A stretch of 9,496 bases of DNA, taken from Ruminococcus flavefaciens. GTDB taxonomy: Bacteria; Bacillota; Clostridia; Oscillospirales; Ruminococcaceae. The notes beneath the pieces are model-generated. The model worked only from the letters and a program-made list of their open reading frames with translations, did not search any database and was not told the origin of the DNA. This document shows, one piece after another, positions 6,473 to 9,496 of the stretch (its first letter is position 1; the number at the start of each line of letters is the position of its first letter). Location: contig DEDQ01000044.1 in the NCBI GenBank assembly GCA_002350065.1, forward strand, positions 13,995-23,490, written 5' to 3'. The position numbers and the translations under genes were made by a program.

Positions 6473-6698
6473 GTATAAAAATATGACTAATATTTATCAA
6501 CAACAAAAATTGACCGATTTATTGCGTTTTTGGTGAGCAGATTGCTTAAAATATTCTACATTATAGTAATATTCTGCACAAATTTTGAACTAAAATATTC
6601 AAAAAGTGCACCATTTCTTCGTTTTTTAGGTTGAAAAGTTGTTAAGAAAATTGTAAGATTGTATTAACAGAATTTTAACACTCAAGGAGGGTATAATC
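6473..6698 (+). promoter_or_regulatory. A+T-rich regulatory region of the GH43 gene
   Basis: A 226-bp stretch without a gene. The best promoter candidate is TTGAAA (6631-6636), 17 nt, TAAGAT (6654-6659). An overlapping alternative is TTGTTA (6639-6644), 17 nt, TATTAA (6662-6667). The ribosome-binding site AAGGAGGG (6684-6691) sits 7 nt before ATG 6699. Upstream there is a direct repeat of TAAAATATTC (6547-6556 and 6591-6600, 44 bp apart) and an inverted repeat at 6575-6610. I see no riboswitch or small-RNA structure that I can name. Confidence 0.55.
6575..6610. repeat. Interrupted inverted repeat upstream of the GH43 promoter
   Basis: TGCAC (6575-6579) and TTTTGAA (6583-6589) on the left are mirrored by TTCAAAA (6598-6604) and GTGCA (6606-6610) on the right. 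The two halves are slightly offset by unequal A runs. It is centred near 6593, about 40 bp upstream of the candidate -35, a position suitable for an activator or repressor. No factor can be named, and A+T-rich chance symmetry is possible. Confidence 0.35.
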
Positions 6699-9496
6699 AT
6701 GAATACATTCAAACGTGTAGTTTCAGGTGCGGTCCTCTCAGCCGTTGCCATGATGAGTGTCGGTTCAGTTATCCCTCAGGCGAACAAAAATTTTGTAGCG
6801 CTTGAGGCAAATGCTGCATCATCAGTCAATAATCCTATCATATGGTCAGATGTTCCCGATGACGATGTTATCCGTGTAGGCGACACGTATTACATGGTCA
6901 GCACGACCATGTATTTCAGCCCCGGTGCTCCTATCATGAAATCAAAGGACCTCGCCAACTGGGAGATATGCAACTACGTATTCGATACCTACGCTAACGG
7001 AGACGTTCAGAATCTCAAAAACGGCAAGCACGACTACGCTCACGGTCAGTGGGCTACATCGCTCCGCTACAACAAGAAAAACGGCAAGTATTACGCTTTC
7101 TTCGGAAGCTACGGCTCAGGAAAGTCATATATCTGCTCAACTGATGATATCGAAAACGGCGAGTGGTCACGCGTTGAACTCAACGGTATGTACCACGATG
7201 CTTCTATCCTCTTCGACGACGACGGAAGAAACTACCTCGTCTCAGGTGCAGGCGGTACCTGCAGCATAAAGGAGTTCAACTCCGATATGACAGGCTGGAA
7301 GCAGGGCGGTATGGAAAAACAGCTCTTCAAGACCAACTTCAATAACCTCGCAGGTGAGGGCTGGCATATCCAGAAGATAAATGGTTATTACTACATCTTC
7401 GGTATCGCTTGGCCATCGGGTCACGGACGTCTCGAGTTCGTATACCGTTCAAAGAGCCTCAACGGCAACTGGGAGAGCAAGACTATCCTCGATTCAGGTC
7501 TCGGTACATACGGCAGCGGATGTGCACAGGGCGGTATCGTTGACACTCCCGACGGAAAGTGGTATGGTCTCCTGTTCCAGGACCACGGTGCAGTCGGACG
7601 AATCCCTGTTCTCGTTCCTGTAACATGGCAGAACGACTGGCCGATGATGGGCGTAAACGGCAAGGCTCCGCTTACTCTCGACCTCGGTACAAGCAAGGGT
7701 TCCGACCTTGCAGGTGACGACAGCTTCGACTATAAGTCAAACGACCTCGCTCTTGAATGGTCATGGAACCATAACCCCGATAACACAGCATGGTCTGTGA
7801 CAGAGCGTGAGGGCTGGCTCCGTCTTAAAAATAAGTCTATCGCTTCACACCTTCTCAATGCCCGCAATACGCTCACAATGCGTACAGAGGGACCGGCGTG
7901 CAGCAGCTATATCAAGCTCGATACCAAGAACATGAAGCCCGGCGACTATGCAGGACTTTCAGCGTTCCAGTTAAAGTACGGCTGTATCGGTGTTCACGTT
8001 AACGACGACGGCTCAAAGAAGATATATATGTCCGTAAACAGCGGCTCAGACGTTGCTACTACCTCGAATAAGATAGTTGCAGAGCAGAATCTCAGCGGCG
8101 ATGTTGTATACGTTAAGGTAGACTTCAAGTTCGCAAATGTAAACTCCGACGGAAGCTCCTCAAATAACATCGACAAGGCTAATTTCTACTACTCCTACGA
8201 CGGTCAGAACTGGACAAAGCTCGGTCAGGAACTCTCAATGTCCTACGACCTCAAGCTCTTCACAGGCTACCGCAGCGGTATCTACAGCTACGCTACAAAG
8301 ACTACCGGCGGCTACGCTGATATCGACTTCTTCGAGTACGACCGCCAGTCATGGAACGGCTGCAACGGCAGCAAGGTCCTCAGCGGTTCAGCTCACGTTG
8401 TTGAGCCCGATGAGAACGGCTACTTCTTCCATAATACTTTTGAGAACGGCACAGATTCATGGAGCGGAAGAGGCTCGGCATCTGTTGAGAAGTCTTCGAT
8501 GTCCAAGTATGAAGGCAGCAATGCTCTCTACTGCTCAGGCAGAGAGTCTGCATGGAACGGTGCAAGCCGTACACTCAGTTCAGCAGCATTCAAGGCAGGT
8601 CAGGAGTACAGCTTCAACGTTGACGTAATGTACGACGAGGGAACCTCCGATTCAGAGCTGTTCTACCTCACTCTCCAGTACGACGCTGCGGACGGAACTA
8701 CAACATACGATAAGATAGCTAAGGGTACAGCTGCAAAGGGCAAATGGCTCCAGCTTGCAAATACAAATTATAAGCTCCCCGAGGGCTCTTCAAACTACTA
8801 TTTCTACGTTGAGACAGAAGAAAGCACTACAAGCTTCTATGTTGACGAGGCAATCGGTGCAGTTGCAGATACCAAGATAGACGGACCGGCTCCTGTTGTG
8901 ACAACTACAACGACACCCCCCGTTACAACAACTACTACTGTAACTACAGAGCCGACAACTATTAAGTACGGCGATGTTAACCTTGACGGCAACGTTACTG
9001 TAGCTGACGCAGTTGCTATTCTCCAGTACCTCGGAAACAGGGATAAGTATTCTCTCAGTGCAGAGGCTAAGGCTAATGCTGACGTTTACAATAACGGTGA
9101 CGGTATCACAGCGTATGATGCTCTGACTATCCAGAAGTATGATGCAGGACTCGTTACAAAGCTCCCTGCAAGCTACATCGCAGGCGGCGGTGGGGGCTCA
9201 ACTGCTCCTCAGGCAACCACCACCACTGCCAAGGCTACTACAACTACAGCTTCTACAACCACAACTGTAACTACTACCACCACAGTTCCCGCTATCAATG
9301 CTCAGAACGAGTCGTTCGAGTCCGGCGCTGGCAGCTGGGAAGGCAGAGGCGGCGCAGTAGTTGCTTCCGAGAATAACCACTACTACTCCGGTAACAATTC
9401 CGTTAAGGTATCCGGCAGAAGCAGCTCTTGGAACGGTATCAGCTACACTCTTGGCAGCGATTTCAAGGCTGGCGGTACTTACAGCTTCTCAGCAGC
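6699..9496 (+). CDS. Secreted cellulosomal GH43 glycosidase, GH43-CBM22-dockerin-CBM22, 3' end cut by the window
   Basis: An open frame of 932 codons without a stop before the window edge. Residues 1-40 are a signal peptide (KR, then a hydrophobic core, and ANAA as likely cleavage site). Residues 44-335 are a five-bladed GH43 domain with base D54, pKa modulator D167 and general acid E220, plus the AQGG and FQDHGAVGR segments. Residues about 342-555 are the beta-sandwich typical of beta-xylosidase/arabinofuranosidase members. Residues about 579-724 are a CBM22-like xylan-binding module. A Thr-rich linker (729-755), a dockerin (about 757-825) and a second Thr-rich linker (828-866) follow, and a second CBM22-like module starts near 870 and is cut. 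It should act on xylan-derived substrates outside the cell, docked on a scaffoldin. Another catalytic domain may follow beyond the window. Codons ending in C dominate for Tyr, Asn and Phe, more than in the neighbours, suggesting high expression. The exact substrate is uncertain. Confidence 0.92.
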   Translation, partial: MNTFKRVVSGAVLSAVAMMSVGSVIPQANKNFVALEANAASSVNNPIIWSDVPDDDVIRVGDTYYMVSTTMYFSPGAPIMKSKDLANWEICNYVFDTYANGDVQNLKNGKHDYAHGQWATSLRYNKKNGKYYAFFGSYGSGKSYICSTDDIENGEWSRVELNGMYHDASILFDDDGRNYLVSGAGGTCSIKEFNSDMTGWKQGGMEKQLFKTNFNNLAGEGWHIQKINGYYYIFGIAWPSGHGRLEFVYRSKSLNGNWESKTILDSGLGTYGSGCAQGGIVDTPDGKWYGLLFQDHGAVGRIPVLVPVTWQNDWPMMGVNGKAPLTLDLGTSKGSDLAGDDSFDYKSNDLALEWSWNHNPDNTAWSVTEREGWLRLKNKSIASHLLNARNTLTMRTEGPACSSYIKLDTKNMKPGDYAGLSAFQLKYGCIGVHVNDDGSKKIYMSVNSGSDVATTSNKIVAEQNLSGDVVYVKVDFKFANVNSDGSSSNNIDKANFYYSYDGQNWTKLGQELSMSYDLKLFTGYRSGIYSYATKTTGGYADIDFFEYDRQSWNGCNGSKVLSGSAHVVEPDENGYFFHNTFENGTDSWSGRGSASVEKSSMSKYEGSNALYCSGRESAWNGASRTLSSAAFKAGQEYSFNVDVMYDEGTSDSELFYLTLQYDAADGTTTYDKIAKGTAAKGKWLQLANTNYKLPEGSSNYYFYVETEESTTSFYVDEAIGAVADTKIDGPAPVVTTTTTPPVTTTTTVTTEPTTIKYGDVNLDGNVTVADAVAILQYLGNRDKYSLSAEAKANADVYNNGDGITAYDALTIQKYDAGLVTKLPASYIAGGGGGSTAPQATTTTAKATTTTASTTTTVTTTTTVPAINAQNESFESGAGSWEGRGGAVVASENNHYYSGNNSVKVSGRSSSWNGISYTLGSDFKAGGTYSFSA
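8433..8870 (+). other. CBM22-like xylan-binding module 1 within the GH43 protein
   Basis: Residues about 579-724 of the GH43 protein. They show the pattern FENG, SWSGRGSASVE, a CSGR segment, then SAWNGASRTL, KAGQEYSFNVDV and a closing SFYVDEA strand, as in CBM22 and related CBM4/9 jelly-roll modules. The second module from 9306 repeats the same pattern (FESG, SWEGRG, VSGR, SSWNGISYTL, KAGGTYSFS), so the two are internal duplicates. Confidence 0.8.
8967..9174 (+). other. Dockerin module between two CBM22 modules
   Basis: Residues about 757-825 of the GH43 protein carry two calcium-binding repeats. The first loop is D759-V-N761-L-D763 with D770 as twelfth residue, followed by helix AVAILQYL. 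The second loop starts at D795, has G800-D801-G802 and ends at D807, one residue longer than the first, followed by helix ALTIQKY. Dockerins bind cohesins on scaffoldins, so the enzyme should be assembled into a cellulosome. Its place inside the chain instead of at the C-terminus is notable. Confidence 0.88.
9306..9496 (+). other. CBM22-like module 2 of the GH43 protein, cut by the window
   Basis: The first about 63 residues of a second CBM22-like module, from residue 870 to the window edge. It shows FESG, SWEGRG, VSGR and SSWNGISYTL in the same order as module 1, but only about half of the fold is visible. Confidence 0.75.

Noticed and set aside
8887..8963. ACA/ACT-rich tract as a microsatellite or CRISPR-like repeat
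   Set aside because: It encodes the Thr-rich interdomain linker, and its unit and spacing are irregular.
9198..9380. Minus-strand reading frame rich in Gly, Ser and Cys
   Set aside because: It is the antisense of the Thr-rich linker and CBM22 start, where ACN codons reverse into such residues.

Overview
The window most likely comes from a rumen or gut Ruminococcus, with R. flavefaciens as the closest match I can suggest. The main evidence is the last gene. It encodes a secreted GH43 glycosidase with CBM22-type modules, threonine-rich linkers and an internal type-I-like dockerin whose second calcium loop has a spacing I associate with R. flavefaciens. Strong AAGGAGG ribosome-binding sites, an A+T-rich intergenic region and Gram-positive style promoters fit a Firmicute. 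The species is inferred; no rRNA or marker gene is present.

Layout: positions 1-2102 hold a plus-strand unit of three genes. These are the 3' part of a CPBP (CAAX-protease-like) membrane protein gene cut by the window edge, a complete tandem paralogue of it, and a GNAT acetyltransferase, followed by a strong intrinsic terminator at 2060-2102. Positions 2111-5543 hold a minus-strand pair for cyclic-di-GMP turnover. The promoter-proximal gene encodes an eight-helix membrane diguanylate cyclase with an intact GGDEF motif. The promoter-distal gene encodes a soluble protein with a degenerate GGDEF domain and an apparently complete EAL phosphodiesterase domain. A promoter with near-consensus spacing precedes the pair at 5584-5612. 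Divergent from it is a plus-strand gene for an unrecognised protein of about seven membrane helices (5733-6410). Its extended -10 promoter is overlaid by a perfect 22-bp inverted repeat, and it ends in its own terminator (6434-6472). About 225 bp of A+T-rich regulatory DNA follow, and then the large GH43 gene begins at 6699 and runs off the right end without a stop.

How the parts work together: the minus-strand pair makes and degrades the same second messenger from one apparent transcript, with synthesis tied to an extracytoplasmic sensor. The divergent membrane protein shares the control region. The GH43 protein is exported and should dock onto a cellulosome scaffold, where it would trim xylan side chains or xylo-oligosaccharides while its CBM22 modules hold the fibre. 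A link between the c-di-GMP genes and fibre degradation is suggested only by adjacency. I found no complete defence system, CRISPR array, mobile element, tRNA or rRNA. The least explained items are the seven-helix protein with its promoter palindrome and the internal-dockerin enzyme.
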